DNA of 64,000 nt from Enterococcus_D entomosocium. GTDB lineage: Bacteria > Bacillota > Bacilli > Lactobacillales > Enterococcaceae. This document shows positions 53,598 through 63,191 of the stretch, in pieces; the stretch's first letter is position 1, and the number at the start of each line of letters is the position of its first letter. A model generated the notes under the pieces. The model ran no database searches, had not been told where the DNA came from, and was given only the letters and a program-made list of their open reading frames with translations. A program made the position numbers and the translations under genes. The stretch lies in the NCBI RefSeq assembly GCF_030441895.1, contig NZ_JARJAS010000012.1, one strand, 5' to 3'.

Positions 53598-54104
53598 GTG
53601 GAAAAAACAAGTACCTTGACTGCCGAGGAAAAAGCGTTCTTTATGGAAGAAGCAATCAAAGAAGCCCGAAAAGCAGAAGGTGTGGCAGAAGTACCGATCG
53701 GTGCTGTCGTCGTCTTGGATGGCAAAATCATTGGTCGTGGGCACAATCTACGAGAAACGCAGCAACAAGCCGCAGCGCATGCGGAGATGTTTGCGATCGA
53801 GGAAGCCTGTCGCACTGTCGGAAGTTGGCGCTTAGAACAAGCGCAGCTGTTTGTGACCTTGGAACCATGCCCGATGTGCAGTGGGGCGATGTTATTGGCA
53901 CGGGTGGAAGAAGTGTATTTTGGTGCCTACGATCCCAAAGGCGGCACTGCTGGTACATTGATGAATTTATTGGAAGATGAGCGCTTCAACCATTGGTCCT
54001 ATGTGGAAGGCGGCATTTTAGAAGAAGCATGCGGCCAGCTGCTAACAGATTTTTTCCGAGCATTACGAGAAAAGAAAAAACAAAAAAAGGCTGGCAATCT
54101 CTAA
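53598..54104 (+). CDS. tadA: tRNA-specific adenosine deaminase
   Basis: 168 aa from a GTG at 53598; the ribosome site (GAGGAG near 53577) is rather far upstream, and an ATG at 53643 is the alternative. Zinc deaminase motifs are HAEMFAIEEA (His ligand, catalytic Glu) and PCPMCSGAM (two Cys ligands). It converts adenosine 34 to inosine in tRNA-Arg(ACG). The lysine-rich C-terminus is usual. SRP RNA follows directly, an order common in Lactobacillales. Confidence 0.95.
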   Translation: MEKTSTLTAEEKAFFMEEAIKEARKAEGVAEVPIGAVVVLDGKIIGRGHNLRETQQQAAAHAEMFAIEEACRTVGSWRLEQAQLFVTLEPCPMCSGAMLLARVEEVYFGAYDPKGGTAGTLMNLLEDERFNHWSYVEGGILEEACGQLLTDFFRALREKKKQKKAGNL

Positions 54105-54120
54105 CGAAATACGTTATACT
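54092..54120 (+). promoter_or_regulatory. Promoter of SRP RNA
   Basis: TGGCAA at 54092-54097 and TATACT at 54115-54120 are 17 bp apart and overlap the end of tadA. Confidence 0.6.
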
Positions 54121-54126
54121 AAGTTT

Positions 54127-54226
54127 TGCCGAAAGGCTAGGACAATGGAGGTCTTGTGAAGCGTGTCAGATCCGGAAGGAAGCAGCACTAAGCAGGATTC
54201 TCCATGTGTCTGATTGAAAAACTGCT
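54127..54226 (+). ncRNA. ffs: Signal recognition particle RNA, small type
   Basis: The conserved domain IV is present: GTGTCAGATCCGGAAGGAAG, CAGCACTAAG and AGG, with flanking stems ATGGAG/CTCCAT. It is the RNA core of SRP with Ffh. The small (4.5S-like) form without an Alu domain fits Lactobacillales. The exact ends are estimated. Confidence 0.92.
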
Positions 54227-54274
54227 TGTTTTTAAAGAAAGCAGTAGTACTAATTGAATCGATGATCATTCAAC

Positions 54275-54306
54275 CCTGAGACAGACTGTCTTAGGTTTTT
54301 TTTTTG
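54275..54306 (+). terminator. Terminator after SRP RNA
   Basis: CCTGAGACAG and CTGTCTTAGG pair and are followed by eleven T. It lies about 50 nt beyond the SRP RNA 3' end, so the primary transcript is longer than the mature RNA. Confidence 0.85.
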
Positions 54307-54616
54307 TCTGAAAGTCTTTGTGATACCAAGGGCTGTTCTAATTGTTTTCTGCTTTAAATCTAGGCAATCGATAGCAGCTCTCAGAGGGTTAAGTTGTATT
54401 TTTGATACAAAGGCTTTATTCCTGTTTAGAACCTTACTCTGATAACTTTTCTGTTGGCGATTTTTGTACTCTCAAAGAATCAGTAGTTCTGACGAACTGA
54501 AACATGGAATACCTGCTCTCGATATTCGATAGAATCGTCGTTTCAAGAACTCTTTATTTTCGCTTCAACAAATTGCCGCCGCCGTGTTATCGATAGAACT
54601 TCCCCCAAATAACCAG

Positions 54617-54659
54617 AAAAAATCACTTTCCTTTTTACAGTCAGAAAAGTGATTTTTTC
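54617..54659. terminator. Bidirectional hairpin terminator
   Basis: AAAAAATCACTTTC pairs with GAAAAGTGATTTTTT. It stands alone in the gap between SRP RNA and the nucleotidase gene. Confidence 0.65.
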
Positions 54660-54773
54660 TTTTGAACAACTGTCACTGTAACTGTTTCTTTTTTACAAAA
54701 AGTCACCATTCTTTTCCAAGCATTCCAATGGTTTCCCAGAGATTTTATGCTATGCTTATTTTGTAGAGAATTC

Positions 54774-54834
54774 CGTCGTCTTTCTACTGGCAACCCTTGA
54801 TGCCAAGAGAAACGGATAGTGATTTCAGGCGACG
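54774..54834 (+). promoter_or_regulatory. Structured 5' leader of the nucleotidase gene, class unknown
   Basis: An outer stem (CGTCGTC 54774-54780 with GGCGACG 54828-54834) encloses a hairpin GGCA/TGCC (54789-54804). It ends 20 nt before the start codon. It matches no riboswitch class I know. Confidence 0.35.
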
Positions 54835-54854
54835 TATTTGAAAAGAGGCGCACA

Positions 54855-56237
54855 ATGGAAAAAATTACGATTATCCATACCAACGATCTGCATTCCCACC
54901 TAGAACATTGGCCGAAGATGCGGCGTTATTTGGATCAAAGAAAACGAGAAGCGGATACGACCGAAGAGACAGTGATCGCGGTCGACTTAGGCGACTTTGT
55001 CGATCGCTGGCATCCTTTGACAGAAGCAACTGACGGCAAGGCGAATGTCGACTTGATGAATCAAGGGCATTATGATACGGTGACGATTGGGAACAATGAG
55101 GGAGTCGGCAATCCCAAAGAGGTCTTGCAGCATCTGTATGACCAAGCAGCATTTCCGGTCATTTTAGGCAACTTATTTGATAAAAAGGATTTGCGTCCGC
55201 CAAAGTGGGCACAAGAATACAAAATCATGGAAAGCAATCAAGGAGCCAAAATCGGCTTGATCGCTTTTACGGCACCGTTTCCGCTAACATATGCCCCCAA
55301 CGGTTGGGACATTCGCGAACCCTTGGAGATTTTGCCTTCATTAGTGCAGCATTTGCGCCCCGAGGTCGATCTGCTGGTCTTGATGAGCCATCTAGGCATC
55401 AATGCTGACCGCCAGATTGCGAGGGACTTTCCAGAGTTAGATGTTATATTAGGTTCCCACACGCACCATTTGTTTGAAAAGGGCGAAGTCATCAATGGGG
55501 TTCAAATTGGCGCAGCTGGCAAGTTTGGTTTTAACATTGGCGAAGTCGAAGTGGTCTTAGATGATCACCACCGCCCGATCAAGCATCGCGCACGTGTGAT
55601 TCCGACGGATTCGTTGGTGGCTTTTCCGCAAGATGAGGACGAGATCGCCGAATATCTATCGATCGGCCATCGCTTGCTGCGGGCAAATCAGGTGGCAGAA
55701 ATTCCAGCAGCGTTTACGAGGGATTGGCAAAGTGAACATTCCTTGGTTCGGGAGGCTCTTTTGGCATTATGTGCCAAAGGACAGACGGATGCCGCCATCT
55801 TAAATACGGGGCTATTTTTAGATGATTTACCACAAGGACGGGTCGATCAAGATCAGCTGCACACGATTTTGCCCCATCCGATGCATTTGATTCGAGTGAC
55901 GCTGCAAGGCGCGGATGTCATTCGATTGGTCTTAGAGATGGAAAAAAATCGCAACTTTTTGCGCAATTTCCCAATTATGGGGATGGGCTTTCGAGGGAAG
56001 ATTTTTGGCGAACTGGTTTATGAAGGCATTCGCTTTGATGAAAAAAACCACCAAGTTTTGTGGAAGCAAGAACCAGTTGATGTCTCTCAAAGCTACACGT
56101 TGACTCTTGTGGATCACTACTTGTTTATTCCGTTTTTCCCGACGATCGAGATTGCTGGAACTGTTGAGTTTCTTTTTCCAGACTTTATTCGGACGGTGGT
56201 CGGTGATTACTTGAGTCAGAAATACCCTATTCAGTAG
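54855..56237 (+). CDS. Metallophosphoesterase / 5'-nucleotidase, YunD-like
   Basis: 460 aa. The ATG at 54855 follows GAGGCGCACA. N-terminal calcineurin-like domain with IIHTNDLHSHLEHW, VDLGDFVDRW, GNNEG and LGSHTHHLF metal ligands. C-terminal 5'-nucleotidase domain from about residue 300 (NTGLFLDDLPQGRVDQDQLHTILPHPMHLIRVTLQG). No signal peptide, so cytoplasmic like B. subtilis YunD. It starts a run with yutD- and yutF-like genes, an order conserved in Bacilli. Confidence 0.92.
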   Translation: MEKITIIHTNDLHSHLEHWPKMRRYLDQRKREADTTEETVIAVDLGDFVDRWHPLTEATDGKANVDLMNQGHYDTVTIGNNEGVGNPKEVLQHLYDQAAFPVILGNLFDKKDLRPPKWAQEYKIMESNQGAKIGLIAFTAPFPLTYAPNGWDIREPLEILPSLVQHLRPEVDLLVLMSHLGINADRQIARDFPELDVILGSHTHHLFEKGEVINGVQIGAAGKFGFNIGEVEVVLDDHHRPIKHRARVIPTDSLVAFPQDEDEIAEYLSIGHRLLRANQVAEIPAAFTRDWQSEHSLVREALLALCAKGQTDAAILNTGLFLDDLPQGRVDQDQLHTILPHPMHLIRVTLQGADVIRLVLEMEKNRNFLRNFPIMGMGFRGKIFGELVYEGIRFDEKNHQVLWKQEPVDVSQSYTLTLVDHYLFIPFFPTIEIAGTVEFLFPDFIRTVVGDYLSQKYPIQ

Positions 56238-56325
56238 TTGGTACTCCTCCAGTGGTTTTTTGAGGAAAACCGCGACTATCATTGAGGAATAAAACAAGGT
56301 ATAATAAACAGCAGGTGGTGAAAAA

Positions 56326-56946
56326 ATGACCGAAAAACAAACGATCACAGATGAAATGACATCTGTACTAGAAGAAATTATTGAAGAACCAGCGAAACAA
56401 CCGCAAAAAGGCGAGTTGGTGACTTTGTTGAATGATGAAGAATTAATGATTGGCAATCGACAATACAAATTGGTCATGGATTATCGTGAAGGCTTCGATC
56501 CTGAAAAACTTGGTGAGCGTTACAGTGAAGTTTTGGCACGCTATGATTATATCGTAGGTGATTGGGGTTATGAACAGCTACGCTTGAAAGGCTTCTTTGA
56601 AAAGGATAACCGCAAAGCATTACCCGATCAGCGCATTGACATGCTGGAAGACTATTTGTATGAGTATTGCAACTTCGGTTGTGCCTATTTCGTGATCCAG
56701 AGGGTTGGCGGCAAGAAAGAAAAAAGTACCTCCCGAAGACGTAAGAAAAAGCCAGCTCAAACGAATCAAAATCAAACTACACAACAAAACGCATATATAG
56801 AAGAAAAGCGTGAAGCAATTCCGCAGAAGAAAAGCAAACCAACGATCAAAAATCGTAAACCAAAAGAAAAAAACGTCAAAAAAACCGAAACAACTACGGT
56901 GAAAAAAGGCAAAAAAGAGTTTACGATTCGACAAAGGGAAGAATAA
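56326..56946 (+). CDS. yutD: YutD-family protein (DUF1027)
   Basis: 206 aa. GGTGGTGAAAAA before the ATG. The conserved core covers residues 28-125 ([44 protein letters not shown] in part; [13 protein letters not shown]). A long lysine-rich, disordered tail follows (about 80 residues). Function unknown; located with YunD and YutF in many Bacilli. The next gene begins one base after its stop. Confidence 0.92.
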   Translation: MTEKQTITDEMTSVLEEIIEEPAKQPQKGELVTLLNDEELMIGNRQYKLVMDYREGFDPEKLGERYSEVLARYDYIVGDWGYEQLRLKGFFEKDNRKALPDQRIDMLEDYLYEYCNFGCAYFVIQRVGGKKEKSTSRRRKKKPAQTNQNQTTQQNAYIEEKREAIPQKKSKPTIKNRKPKEKNVKKTETTTVKKGKKEFTIRQREE

Positions 56947-56947
56947 G

Positions 56948-57718
56948 ATGAAATATAAAGGCTATTTGATTGATCTAGACGGCACGATTTATTTAGGAAA
57001 AGAGCCGATCCCTGCTGGGAAACGCTTCGTAGAATCCTTACAAGAAAAAGGACTGCCCTATTTATTTGTGACCAACAATACGACCCGCAGTCCCGAAGTC
57101 GTGGCACAGCGATTGGCGGATGAATTTTCGATTCACGTGGCACCAGAAACGATCTATACCGCAAGCTTGGCAACGATCGATTTTATGAAAGACCATGGCA
57201 AAGGCCGCAAAGTGTTTGTGATCGGCGAAGCGGGGTTGATCGATTTGATCTTAGCTGCTGGGTTTGAGTGGGAAGAAACCAATCCGGATTATGTCGTGGT
57301 TGGTTTAGACAACCACGTGACGTATGAAAAATTTGTTTTAGCAACGTTAGCGATCCAAAAAGGAGCTACCTTTATCGGGACCAATCCAGACAAAAATATC
57401 CCGACGGAAAGAGGCTTGTTGCCAGGTGCGGGTTCACTGATTGCAATGGTGGAGATTGCCACCCAAATGCAACCGATTTTTATTGGCAAACCAGAAGCGA
57501 TCATTATGGAAAAAGCGGTGGCACACATCGGCTTATCAAAAGAAGAGGTCTTGATGGTGGGGGACAATTACGAAACGGATATCCGTTCGGGGATCCAAAA
57601 CGGGATCGATTCTTTGCTCGTATTATCTGGCTTTACCCCGAAAGCGGCGGTGCCGACATTACCGGTAGCACCAACCTATGTGGTTGATTCTTTAGATGAG
57701 TGGGATTTTGAACAATGA
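56948..57718 (+). CDS. HAD-family phosphatase, YutF/NagD-like
   Basis: 256 aa. HAD motif [12 protein letters not shown] (nucleophile Asp, then DGT), motif [13 protein letters not shown]2 cap, Lys in FIGKPEAII and motif [19 protein letters not shown]. Matches the TIGR01457-type subgroup acting on small sugar or nucleotide phosphates. Overlaps the next gene by 4 bp (ATGA). Confidence 0.94.
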   Translation: MKYKGYLIDLDGTIYLGKEPIPAGKRFVESLQEKGLPYLFVTNNTTRSPEVVAQRLADEFSIHVAPETIYTASLATIDFMKDHGKGRKVFVIGEAGLIDLILAAGFEWEETNPDYVVVGLDNHVTYEKFVLATLAIQKGATFIGTNPDKNIPTERGLLPGAGSLIAMVEIATQMQPIFIGKPEAIIMEKAVAHIGLSKEEVLMVGDNYETDIRSGIQNGIDSLLVLSGFTPKAAVPTLPVAPTYVVDSLDEWDFEQ

Positions 57719-58353
57719 AAAAACAAGTGTGGCTTGAACGCTTAGGATTTGTCTGCTTGTTTTTGTTTTTGGTCAGTCTAGCGATCACCCTAACGATCAA
57801 TTTTCGACCGTTATATTGGTTTGATGTCGATCACTTAAATCTGCTGGATTATACCTCGCTAACAAGAGAAGAGTTGTTGAAGAACTATGGCTTATTGTTA
57901 GATTTTCTAAACAATCCCTTTGCAAGTACGCTCGCCTTGCCAGATTTTCCAATGTCTGAAGCGGGGGCTGGTCATTTCTACGATGTAAAACAGTTGTTTC
58001 TATTAAATTATGCTGTGATGATCGTCACGTTGCTGCCCAGTATCTGGTTCGTCAATCGGCTACGACAAAACCAACAGCAATGGCGCTTGATTCGTCCTTT
58101 TCAATGGGGGATGATATTGCCGCTGATTTTCGGGTTTTTGATGGCAGTCGGCTTTGATCGCTTTTTCGTTACGTTCCATGAGATTTTCTTCAGTAACGAC
58201 GATTGGCTCTTTAATCCAGCCACCGATCCGATCATCAACGTATTGCCAGAAACGTTTTTCATGCATTGCTTTATTCTCTTTTTTGTCTTGATTGAAGTCT
58301 TCTTTTTTGCTTTCTATTGGTGGGGCAAACGAGGCTTGAAAAAAACAGCGTAA
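57715..58353 (+). CDS. TIGR01906-family integral membrane protein (DUF1461)
   Basis: 212 aa. Start ATG overlaps the stop of the HAD gene. Helices at about residues 12-32, 100-118, 134-155 and 183-205. The sequence [15 protein letters not shown] is the family hallmark (H-D-VK). Function unknown; the gene keeps company with yutD/yutF in Lactobacillales. Terminator at 58358. Confidence 0.9.
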   Translation: MKKQVWLERLGFVCLFLFLVSLAITLTINFRPLYWFDVDHLNLLDYTSLTREELLKNYGLLLDFLNNPFASTLALPDFPMSEAGAGHFYDVKQLFLLNYAVMIVTLLPSIWFVNRLRQNQQQWRLIRPFQWGMILPLIFGFLMAVGFDRFFVTFHEIFFSNDDWLFNPATDPIINVLPETFFMHCFILFFVLIEVFFFAFYWWGKRGLKKTA

Positions 58354-58357
58354 TGAA

Positions 58358-58411
58358 AAAAAGACCAACGATCCACTTCCTTTGAAGAAGGCGGATCGTT
58401 GGTCTTTTTTT
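58358..58411. terminator. Bidirectional terminator
   Basis: AAAAGACCAACGATCC pairs with GGATCGTTGGTCTTTT; a T-run follows on each strand. It lies between convergent genes. Confidence 0.9.
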
Positions 58412-58919
58412 ATTGCGTAATGTAGTGAGATTTACTTGGGTGTTGATGGGCTAAGCGACTTGCGGCAGAAGCGGCAATGGCACCTACGATATCATCTAAA
58501 AAGGTGTGAACGCGGGGACCGTCGTGCTTATTCAGTTCTTTCAAAATGCCCGGTTTGACTTTATCAATGTATCCGTAGTTAGTAAAACCGATGGAGCCGT
58601 ACACATTGACGATGGATAGTGCGAGGATCTCATCGATCCCATAAAGCCCTTCGTCTTCTTTGACGATTTCTTGCAGTGGATGCAGCAGTTGATTTTCTTC
58701 TGCCAAAATATCCAATTGGACACCCGTCAAAATCGTGTTGTGGACTTCCCGCTTGCTTAAGACAGCGTTGACGCTTTCGATACACATCTCCAACGTGATG
58801 CCTTCAATGTAATCTTTTTGCAAGAACATCACCAATTCGCCAATGTCTTGCAGTGAGACACCGCGGTCGGCCAACAATTCTCTTGCTTTGTCTTCAAGTG
58901 TTTTGCTTTCTAATACCAT
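58410..58919 (-). CDS. Phosphatidylglycerophosphatase A-related protein (YutG-like)
   Basis: 169 aa. The ATG at 58919 (MVLESKTLEDKARELL) follows GGAGGGG by 7 nt; the ATG 15 nt upstream is inside that site. Conserved PgpA-like pieces: VNVYGSIGFTNYGYIDK, PGILKELN and HTFLDDIVGAIAASAASRLAHQ. In Gram-positives this soluble form probably acts on phosphatidylglycerophosphate or a related substrate; that is uncertain. Confidence 0.87.
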   Translation of the reverse strand: MVLESKTLEDKARELLADRGVSLQDIGELVMFLQKDYIEGITLEMCIESVNAVLSKREVHNTILTGVQLDILAEENQLLHPLQEIVKEDEGLYGIDEILALSIVNVYGSIGFTNYGYIDKVKPGILKELNKHDGPRVHTFLDDIVGAIAASAASRLAHQHPSKSHYITQ

Positions 58920-59027
58920 ATAGTTCCCCTCCATGTAAAAATAGTTTATTCAAAAGTCAACGTGCGACTGATGGATTGCAATCATAAGTAGTGCCTTATT
59001 CCAGTTGCAACCAATGCCATTTGGGTT

Positions 59028-59669
59028 TTAGTCCCTTCTGACATCCATTGAAGCACAGGTTTTTGCTAGTTCTGCTTTGGCTGCCACTGCCCAAGGATGG
59101 GGGACCACCAAGTCACCAGCAAAAAGCCAGTCCATATAATACCCAGCGGCGGCTTCCAAGGAATCATCGAGGCGGTCTAATAAGCCGATTAAGAAAGGCG
59201 CTTGATCTTTGCGATCCCATTTGATTTTGTCGGCTAAAAAAACGAGTAGATCGAGACGACGATAATGGGCCTTTAAGGTGGTATGACAGCTGATGGCGGA
59301 CAGAATGTCTGGATCAGACACCTGAAAAACCGTTTTTGCCAACAAAGCGGATTGCTGCTGATGCAGCAAAAAAGGTGCTTGCCGCTCCGCATCTAAGATC
59401 GGTTCGCCTACTGCTATCTGCAAGGCGATTCGCTGGTCATTAGGGATGACGACGCTGACATCGTGCAGCAGTCCTGCCAAGTAAGCTTTATCCGCATTGA
59501 CTTGAAACCGTTCTGCCAATCCTTTGGCTTCTTGGGCAACGGCTAGATTGTGGACCGCCGTTTCGGCATGATCGAAGGCTTCCAGATACTGAACCATTTG
59601 CTCGGTGATGGTCTCCCCCTGTAAAGGGTGGTTATAGGCGGCAAGTTGACGTTGACCAGCTTGTTTCAT
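59028..59669 (-). CDS. HD-domain phosphohydrolase, YqeK-like
   Basis: 213 aa. AAGGAG 8 nt before the ATG. HD motif pieces: HNLAVAQEAKGL (first His), AGLLHDVSVVIP (His-Asp) and ISCHTTLKAHYRRLDLLVFLADKI (later His and Asp). This matches the YqeK group that hydrolyses diadenosine tetraphosphate. The usual partner nadD is absent, so it is an additional, related copy. It lies 5 bp downstream of the ferredoxin reductase gene, probably one operon. Confidence 0.85.
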   Translation of the reverse strand: MKQAGQRQLAAYNHPLQGETITEQMVQYLEAFDHAETAVHNLAVAQEAKGLAERFQVNADKAYLAGLLHDVSVVIPNDQRIALQIAVGEPILDAERQAPFLLHQQQSALLAKTVFQVSDPDILSAISCHTTLKAHYRRLDLLVFLADKIKWDRKDQAPFLIGLLDRLDDSLEAAAGYYMDWLFAGDLVVPHPWAVAAKAELAKTCASMDVRRD

Positions 59670-59674
59670 CTCAG

Positions 59675-60652
59675 CTACTCCTTAAAAAGACTTGTACTAT
59701 GGGCAGGTTGTGTCCGCGTTTTGGGATCAATGTAGTGGAGCGCATTGTTCACCGCAGTTGGGGCTTCCCCGAAACCAGTAGCGATCAGGTCGACTTTTCC
59801 ATCGTATAAAACGACATCCCCACAGCCATAGATCCCAGGAACAGACGTGCTCATATCTGAAGAGACGAAGACTCCTTGGCGGCTGCTTTTCATGCCCCAA
59901 TCCTTGATGTTCAATGTGGAAGAAAAACCGTAATTGACGATTAAAGCATCCAATGAAAGGCTGACCGTTTCATCACCTTTGACTTGCTGCAACGAGACAC
60001 CAGTCAAACGTTGCTCTCCTTGAATCTCTTGGATCACATAGGGAGTCAAAATGTTGACGGCAGAAGCTTGCAATTTGCTGACGCTATGTTCATGGGCACG
60101 AAATTCAGGACGGCGATGGATCAAGTAGACTTCACTAGCGATCGGCTCCAGCATCAATGCCCAATCGATGGCAGAATCGCCGCCACCGGCGATCGCTACT
60201 TTGCGTCCGGCATACTTCATCAAATCGGTGACAAAATAGTCTAAGCCGTATCCTTCAAACCGCTCGCTTTCTGGCAAAGTCAGTTTGCGCGGCTGGAAGG
60301 AGCCGTTTCCTAAAGCCAAAATCACGGCTTTCGAGTAATGGATTCCTTTGTCGGTGGTGACTTCGATATAGTCTTCTTGTTTTTCGACCGACAAGACGGT
60401 TTCTTCTAAACAATATTGGTGATTGAAGGTCGTCAACTGTTTTTCCAGGTTTTGGACAAGATCGCCCGCTTTGATTTTCGGATAACCTGGGATATCGTAG
60501 ATGTATTTTTCTGGGTATAAAGTAGCAAGCTGACCGCCTAATTGCGGCAAGCTGTCGATAATCTTAGTTTTGGCGTTACGCATGCCGGCATAGAAAGCAG
60601 AAAACATCCCGCTAGGTCCGGCGCCGATAATCGTTATATCAAAAATATCCAT
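59675..60652 (-). CDS. Ferredoxin/flavodoxin-NADP reductase, thioredoxin-reductase type
   Basis: 325 aa. The ATG at 60652 follows AGAGGAATAAC; the upstream extension lacks a site. FAD-binding GAGPSGMFSAFYAGM, NADPH-binding IAGGGDSAIDWALML and C-terminal FAD loop GIYGCGDVVLYDGKVDLIATGFGE. No CxxC redox pair, so it is not thioredoxin reductase but the YumC-type reductase. First gene of a two-gene run with the HD hydrolase. Confidence 0.94.
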   Translation of the reverse strand: MDIFDITIIGAGPSGMFSAFYAGMRNAKTKIIDSLPQLGGQLATLYPEKYIYDIPGYPKIKAGDLVQNLEKQLTTFNHQYCLEETVLSVEKQEDYIEVTTDKGIHYSKAVILALGNGSFQPRKLTLPESERFEGYGLDYFVTDLMKYAGRKVAIAGGGDSAIDWALMLEPIASEVYLIHRRPEFRAHEHSVSKLQASAVNILTPYVIQEIQGEQRLTGVSLQQVKGDETVSLSLDALIVNYGFSSTLNIKDWGMKSSRQGVFVSSDMSTSVPGIYGCGDVVLYDGKVDLIATGFGEAPTAVNNALHYIDPKTRTQPAHSTSLFKE

Positions 60653-60791
60653 GTTATTCCTCTTTTCTAACCACGTTGGGTGAAGCATGTTCGTGTTGTA
60701 CGAATAGCTTCATTATAGCAAAAATTATCCAAACTAGCATTTTTTCAATTTTCTGCTATCATGGATTTATGAGAGAGAAGGAGGAGTTAAT

Positions 60792-61379
60792 GTGTCTGAA
60801 TTTCCACAGTTAGCATTAGAAAAACAAACTGGCCATCAAGCAGTCATCAAAACCAATCGTGGGGATGTAGTTGTACAATTGTTCCCAGAATTGGCACCAA
60901 AAACAGTGAAAAACTTCGTTGAATTAGCGAAAAAAGGGTATTACGATGGGATCATCTTCCACCGTGTCATTCCTGATTTTATGATTCAAGGCGGTGACCC
61001 AACTGGTACAGGTATGGGCGGCGAAAGTATCTATGGCGGCAGCTTTGAAGATGAATTTTCAAAAGAGTTGTTCAATCTTCGTGGCGCTTTATCCATGGCA
61101 AACGCTGGTCCGAATACTAACGGCAGTCAGTTTTTCATCGTAAACAACCAAAATGTTCCTAGCAACATGTTAGGTCAATTAGAAGGTGCTGGTTATCCAG
61201 CTGAAATCATCGAAGCCTATCAAGCAGGTGGTACTCCTTGGTTAGATTTCCGTCACACAGTCTTCGGTCATGTGATCGAAGGAATGTCAGTTGTTGATGA
61301 AATTGCTGGTGTGCAACGGGGACCACAAGATCGTCCGGTGCACGATGTAGTGATCGAAACGATCGAAATCAGCGAATAA
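60792..61379 (+). CDS. Peptidyl-prolyl cis-trans isomerase, cyclophilin type
   Basis: 195 aa from a GTG at 60792 with AAGGAGGAG upstream. Cyclophilin motifs: [22 protein letters not shown] (catalytic Arg), [17 protein letters not shown] and [14 protein letters not shown]. No signal peptide, so cytoplasmic. It catalyses proline isomerisation in folding. Monocistronic with a terminator. Confidence 0.96.
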   Translation: MSEFPQLALEKQTGHQAVIKTNRGDVVVQLFPELAPKTVKNFVELAKKGYYDGIIFHRVIPDFMIQGGDPTGTGMGGESIYGGSFEDEFSKELFNLRGALSMANAGPNTNGSQFFIVNNQNVPSNMLGQLEGAGYPAEIIEAYQAGGTPWLDFRHTVFGHVIEGMSVVDEIAGVQRGPQDRPVHDVVIETIEISE

Positions 61380-61382
61380 AAC

Positions 61383-61456
61383 AAAAAGAACCCAAAAGCA
61401 GTTTCAACGGTCATCCTCAGGAGACCTTTGAAATGGCAGCTTTAGGGTTCTTTTTT
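61383..61456. terminator. Terminator between cyclophilin and aminotransferase genes
   Basis: AAAGAACCC pairs with GGGTTCTTT over a long loop with partial inner pairing; T-runs on both strands. Confidence 0.7.
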
Positions 61457-61468
61457 TACACGTAAGCG

Positions 61469-62650
61469 TTAATCGATCGGTTGGTCTTTAAACGCGGCGG
61501 CGATTTGATTGAGTGCTTTTTCTAATAGCTCTTTAGGGCAGGCAAAGTTTAGCCGCATATGGTGACTCCCGTGGGGACCAAAGATACTTCCTTGATTCAA
61601 CACGACGCTGGCTTCTTTGATCAGTTTTCTATGTAGCTGATTGTCCGTTAGGCCATAGGCAGAAAAATCCAGCCAGATCAAATAAGTACCTTCGGGCTTT
61701 TGAAACGTCACTGCTGGGAGTTGTTCAGTCAAAAAGTCGCAGACAAAGGTGCGATTTGCTTCTAAGTAGGACAATAGTTCTTCTAACCATGCTTCAGATT
61801 CACGATACGCTGCTTCAGTAGCGACCAAACCAAACGTATTGATTTCCCCTTGAACGTTACGTTCCTGTGTTTTTGCAAATTGGCTGCGCAAGGTTTGGTC
61901 TTTGATAAATACCATCGAATTTTTGATCCCAGCTAAATTAAAGGTCTTGGTTGCTGAAGTCAAAATGATCGAAAAATCGGCAAAGCTTGGCTCGACTGTT
62001 TGGAAAGAGACAAAGTGATTTGGCGCAAAAACGATGTCTTGATGGATCTCATCACTGACAACGACCACCTGGTGCTTTTGACAAATCCGGCCGATCATCA
62101 GGAGTTCTTCTTTTGACCACACGCGTCCGCCAGGATTATGAGGATTACATAGAAGAAACAATTTTACTTTCTTTTCGATGATGGTTTGTTCCATCGCCTC
62201 AAAATCGATGACGAAGTGGCCATCTTTTTCCAGTAACGGTTCTTGAATTAAGGTACGCTGATTGTTTTTGACAACCTGGGCAAAGGGATGGTAGACCGGA
62301 TCGTGGATCAGTACGGCATCTCCTTCTTGGGTGTAACTTTGGATCGCTAGTGCAATACTAGGGACGACACCGCTATTAAAAAGGATCGCTTCTTTATTGA
62401 TGGTATAACCATGACGTCTTTGCTGCCAATCGATGATGGATTCAAGCAGCGAATCAGGGATGGTGGAGTACCCATAGATCCCTTGGGCAACTGCTTTTTC
62501 TAAAGCTTTTTTCACTGGTTCTGGTGCCAGAAAATCCATGTCGGCTACCCAAAGCGGCAATAAGTTTTCTTCCTTATAGGTTTTTGCAATTGTATCCCAT
62601 TTGACGCTATTGGTATTTAAGCGCGGATGAACTTTGTCAAAATTGATCAT
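61469..62650 (-). CDS. MalY/PatB-family PLP enzyme (cystathionine beta-lyase type)
   Basis: 393 aa. GGAGGGAAACGC before the ATG. PLP lysine in LTSATKTFNLAGI, with NPHNPGGRVW and VVSDEIHQDI typical of class I/II aminotransferase folds. MNF-type start INFDKVHPRLNTNSVKWD is diagnostic for the MalY/PatB group. It probably cleaves cystathionine or cysteine to release sulfide or homocysteine; the exact substrate is open. Confidence 0.93.
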   Translation of the reverse strand: MINFDKVHPRLNTNSVKWDTIAKTYKEENLLPLWVADMDFLAPEPVKKALEKAVAQGIYGYSTIPDSLLESIIDWQQRRHGYTINKEAILFNSGVVPSIALAIQSYTQEGDAVLIHDPVYHPFAQVVKNNQRTLIQEPLLEKDGHFVIDFEAMEQTIIEKKVKLFLLCNPHNPGGRVWSKEELLMIGRICQKHQVVVVSDEIHQDIVFAPNHFVSFQTVEPSFADFSIILTSATKTFNLAGIKNSMVFIKDQTLRSQFAKTQERNVQGEINTFGLVATEAAYRESEAWLEELLSYLEANRTFVCDFLTEQLPAVTFQKPEGTYLIWLDFSAYGLTDNQLHRKLIKEASVVLNQGSIFGPHGSHHMRLNFACPKELLEKALNQIAAAFKDQPID

Positions 62651-62743
62651 GCGTTTCCCTCCTATATTGTGTAACGTTGTTTCTGATGCTTCAAATCTAC
62701 CACTAGTTCAAGTATAATGAAAGTGGAAAAGAGAGGAAAGACT

Positions 62744-63124
62744 ATGAATTATCAAATCGGGAACATTATAGAAGGAACAGTCACTGGGATTCAACCCTAT
62801 GGTGCATTTGTTTCGTTAGATAAAGAAACGCAAGGCTTGATCCATGTTTCAGAGATCCAATCCGGGTTTACTAAAAATATCCATGAAGTCTTACAGATCG
62901 GGCAAAAGATCCGTGTACAAATCATTGATATTGACGAATACAGCCAAAAGATCAGTTTGTCCCGCCGTACATTGGAATCAAGTTTTGTTCAGCCACCCTT
63001 TAAGCGTAAACGCTACTTTACAAATAAGAATAAGCGGATCGGTTTCCGTACGGTTGGAGAAGCTTTACCAGTGTGGGTGAAAGAAGCTAAAGAAATGTTA
63101 GAAAAAGAAAACAGCAACAGATAA
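62744..63124 (+). CDS. S1 RNA-binding domain protein, CvfD/YugI-like
   Basis: 126 aa. The ATG at 62744 follows GAGGAAAGACT. S1 domain in residues 1-72 (IGNIIEGTVTGIQPYGAFVSL, GLIHVSEIQSGF, ISLSRRTLE), then a basic C-terminal part (FKRKRYFTNKNKRIGF). A ribosome- or RNA-associated general stress protein type. It precedes a small hypothetical gene. Confidence 0.92.
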   Translation: MNYQIGNIIEGTVTGIQPYGAFVSLDKETQGLIHVSEIQSGFTKNIHEVLQIGQKIRVQIIDIDEYSQKISLSRRTLESSFVQPPFKRKRYFTNKNKRIGFRTVGEALPVWVKEAKEMLEKENSNR

Positions 63125-63191
63125 TCGTGCATATTTTCTGAAAATGTGCTAAAATTAGTTTACAAACAGATGAATAACTGAGGTGGGGATT

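Larger units (their letters stand above)
54227..54854. other. Intergenic region between SRP RNA and nucleotidase gene
   Basis: 628 bp without a gene. It holds the terminators at 54275-54306 and 54617-54659 and a structured leader at 54774-54834. About 300 bp between the terminators show nothing recognisable. Confidence 0.5.

Noticed and set aside
54774..54834. Known riboswitch (ZTP, fluoride, preQ1, SAM) before the nucleotidase gene
   Set aside because: The diagnostic core sequences of these classes are absent; only an unclassified structure is reported.
54641..54883. 80-codon minus-strand open frame over the nucleotidase leader
   Set aside because: It overlaps the hairpin and start of a clear plus-strand gene and shows no family features.
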